From positions 1-39,427 of the forward strand of contig JAAWIE010000010.1 in the NCBI GenBank assembly GCA_022796195.1: DNA of 39,427 bases, in the 5' to 3' direction. The notes under the pieces are model-generated. The model ran no database searches, was not told where the DNA came from, and was given only the letters and a program-made list of their open reading frames with translations. Position numbers and translations under genes: made by a program. Positions 38,096 to 39,427 of this stretch are shown here, in pieces. This DNA comes from Lawsonibacter sp. Lineage in GTDB: Bacteria; Bacillota; Clostridia; Oscillospirales; Oscillospiraceae. Position 1 is the stretch's first letter. The number at the start of each line of letters is the position of its first letter.

Positions 38096-39427
38096 TCATC
38101 GTAAAACAGACGGCTGCGCCAGCAGACCATTCAGCAGTTCGGTGGGGATGACGAATTCCGGCGTACCCATACTGCCGGGGGCCACCTCATACTCGTCAAA
38201 GACAATCACAAGCTGATTTTCATCGTTGATATAGAAGTTCTGGTCAATGGCAATGGACTTGAAACACTCCTCATCGGACCAGATCCCGCCGGGGAGGAAA
38301 AAAGCAGCCTTTCCAGCGTTGTTCTGCTCCTCCATTTGGGCCCTGATCTCCCGGCTGATGGGGAACACATAGTTGGCCTCCAGCTGGAAGAGATCGGGCA
38401 GCTCCAGCACCTTGCCAGTCTCCTTGTCCAGGGTGAGATACCGGCTGTAGTCTACCGATCCGCCCATGTTGATGACCGTGTGGAAGCAGAGGGTAAACAG
38501 GGCGCTGTCGTCCCGGATTACCTCATAGGAGATGTCCTCTGCCGCATAGCCCTGATACTTTCGGGCGGCATACCAGCGGAACTGCTCCTTCATCTCCTGG
38601 ATCAGTTCTTCCATTTCAGCATCCAGGGCGTCCACCGCGCCAGGGTCGCCCTCCAGTACTGGGGTCTGGACCGTTTCACCGGTACCGCCCCAGTTCCAGG
38701 TGTAGGTGCGCAGGTCCACAACCCGCACCACCGAACCCAAAACGGGAATGGACTCCAGCGCCTGAGCCAGCGTGGGCGTGGCGTTGATTAGGAAACAAAA
38801 CAGCAGTCCGGCCAGAAGCACTTCTGCGGTCCTCGAAGGGGTCTGGGGCTGGCTGGCGGTGTCCAGCAAAACCACCCGCAGGGTGAAAACTCCGTCCTCA
38901 CAAACGCATTGAAACATCCCGTGATATTTTTCCGCCACAGCCGCAATACTCCGCAGACCTTGACCATGACCCTCCCGGTAGGGGACGATGGGGAATCCGT
39001 TTCCGTCAAACTCCAAATGCTCGGAGCAGGAGTTCTCCACGCTGACCGCCAGACTCCGCCCGCTGGCGAGGGAGGCGGAGATACGGAGCTGCCGGGGGGC
39101 TCCCTCAGGCAGCTTCTCGCAGGCATAAATGGCGTTTTCCAGGGCATTGGCCAGCACCACACATAAGTCCATCTCCTCAAAGGGCATTTCCCCTGGCAGG
39201 AAGATTTTTGTATCCAGGGTGCAGCCGGACTCCCTCGCATGGGTCAGGTAGACGGAGAGAACGGCATTGACCGCAGCATTCCGGCACCAGGTCTCCGCCT
39301 CCGCCCCGGCGAGCTGGCTTTGCCACTGGTTTACATAGTGTTGGGCGTTCTCCGCGTCCCCCTGCTGGAGCAGGGTGGATAGGACGTTGATGTGGTGGCG
39401 CATATCGTGGCGGTAGCTCCGGCCCAG
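38096..39427 (-). CDS. GHKL sensor kinase with C-terminal DUF3298-like domain (partial)
   Basis: The 5' end is beyond the right edge; the visible 443 codons start in the H-box region (YRHDMRHHINVL, the phospho-histidine of AgrC-type kinases). An HATPase_c_5/GHKL domain follows, with NALENAIYACEKL and GHGQGLRSIAAVAEKYHG. The chain then continues into a second membrane helix (codons at about 38824-38756, LLAGLLFCFLINATP) and about 210 residues with DUF3298/RsiV features: YSRYLTLDKETGKVLELPDLF, FKSIAIDQNFYINDENQLVIVF and DEYEVAPGSMGTPEFVIPTE. The kinase would be cytoplasmic and the extra domain outside. It is cotranscribed with the LytTR regulator. Confidence 0.85.
   Translation of the reverse strand: MGRSYRHDMRHHINVLSTLLQQGDAENAQHYVNQWQSQLAGAEAETWCRNAAVNAVLSVYLTHARESGCTLDTKIFLPGEMPFEEMDLCVVLANALENAIYACEKLPEGAPRQLRISASLASGRSLAVSVENSCSEHLEFDGNGFPIVPYREGHGQGLRSIAAVAEKYHGMFQCVCEDGVFTLRVVLLDTASQPQTPSRTAEVLLAGLLFCFLINATPTLAQALESIPVLGSVVRVVDLRTYTWNWGGTGETVQTPVLEGDPGAVDALDAEMEELIQEMKEQFRWYAARKYQGYAAEDISYEVIRDDSALFTLCFHTVINMGGSVDYSRYLTLDKETGKVLELPDLFQLEANYVFPISREIRAQMEEQNNAGKAAFFLPGGIWSDEECFKSIAIDQNFYINDENQLVIVFDEYEVAPGSMGTPEFVIPTELLNGLLAQPSVLR

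Overview
The window looks like about 39 kb of chromosome from a spore-forming Clostridia bacterium, most likely an Oscillospiraceae relative of the Flavonifractor/Pseudoflavonifractor type. The taxonomic placement is inference. It rests on the GC-rich sequence, strong GGAGG ribosome sites, sigma-A promoters, a complete spoIIAA-spoIIAB-sigF operon and the protein sequences themselves. No rRNA, tRNA, CRISPR array, insertion sequence or prophage is visible. The only recombinase is one tyrosine integrase.

Layout. (1) 1-2.25 kb: a P-loop ATPase fragment cut off at a short palindromic repeat, then a siroheme nitrite/sulfite reductase. (2) 2.3-8.5 kb, minus strand: a six-gene unit (cysteine desulfurase, MATE exporter, MBL hydrolase, iron/cobalamin-type binding lipoprotein, permease, ATPase) read from one promoter at 8.5 kb. 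(3) 8.6-11.9 kb: thiamine diphosphokinase, a tyrosine integrase, and rplJ-rplL with a canonical L10 leader. (4) 12.1-14.5 kb: a KdpDE-like two-component pair, a candidate small RNA and a degenerate HPr. (5) 14.7-17.9 kb: serC, an ECF transporter S component, serA and a 55-aa protein. (6) 18-23 kb: a structured intergenic region, an LTA-synthase-like sulfatase, a conserved unknown protein and CstA. (7) 23.1-29.3 kb: spoIIAA-spoIIAB-sigF, a hybrid sensor kinase, and an ECF sigma with its zinc-finger anti-sigma. (8) 29.3-33.2 kb: an amidase, a DUF3298-like protein, and a YerC-methyltransferase-Hsp33 operon with a structured leader. (9) 33.2-35.7 kb, minus strand: a MORC-like GHKL ATPase and a HARE-HTH protein downstream of a structured, terminator-bearing RNA. 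(10) 35.9-39.4 kb: a ferredoxin, a CorC-type CBS protein, and a LytTR regulator with a kinase that carries an extra DUF3298-like domain and runs off the window.

The best candidate for an undescribed system is region 9. A consensus-like sigma-A promoter with a perfect Spo0A-type box just upstream drives an RNA of about 170 nt. That RNA has a 9-bp end-to-end closing stem, three internal hairpins and an intrinsic terminator, and is followed by the MORC-like ATPase and the HARE-HTH protein. The same Spo0A-type box, as a tandem 10-bp-phased pair, lies at the same inferred distance upstream of the integrase start. Three further structured RNA candidates (14.1, 18.1 and 31.1 kb) have no family I can name. 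Most gene starts below were moved from the longest possible ORF to the codon with a proper ribosome site.
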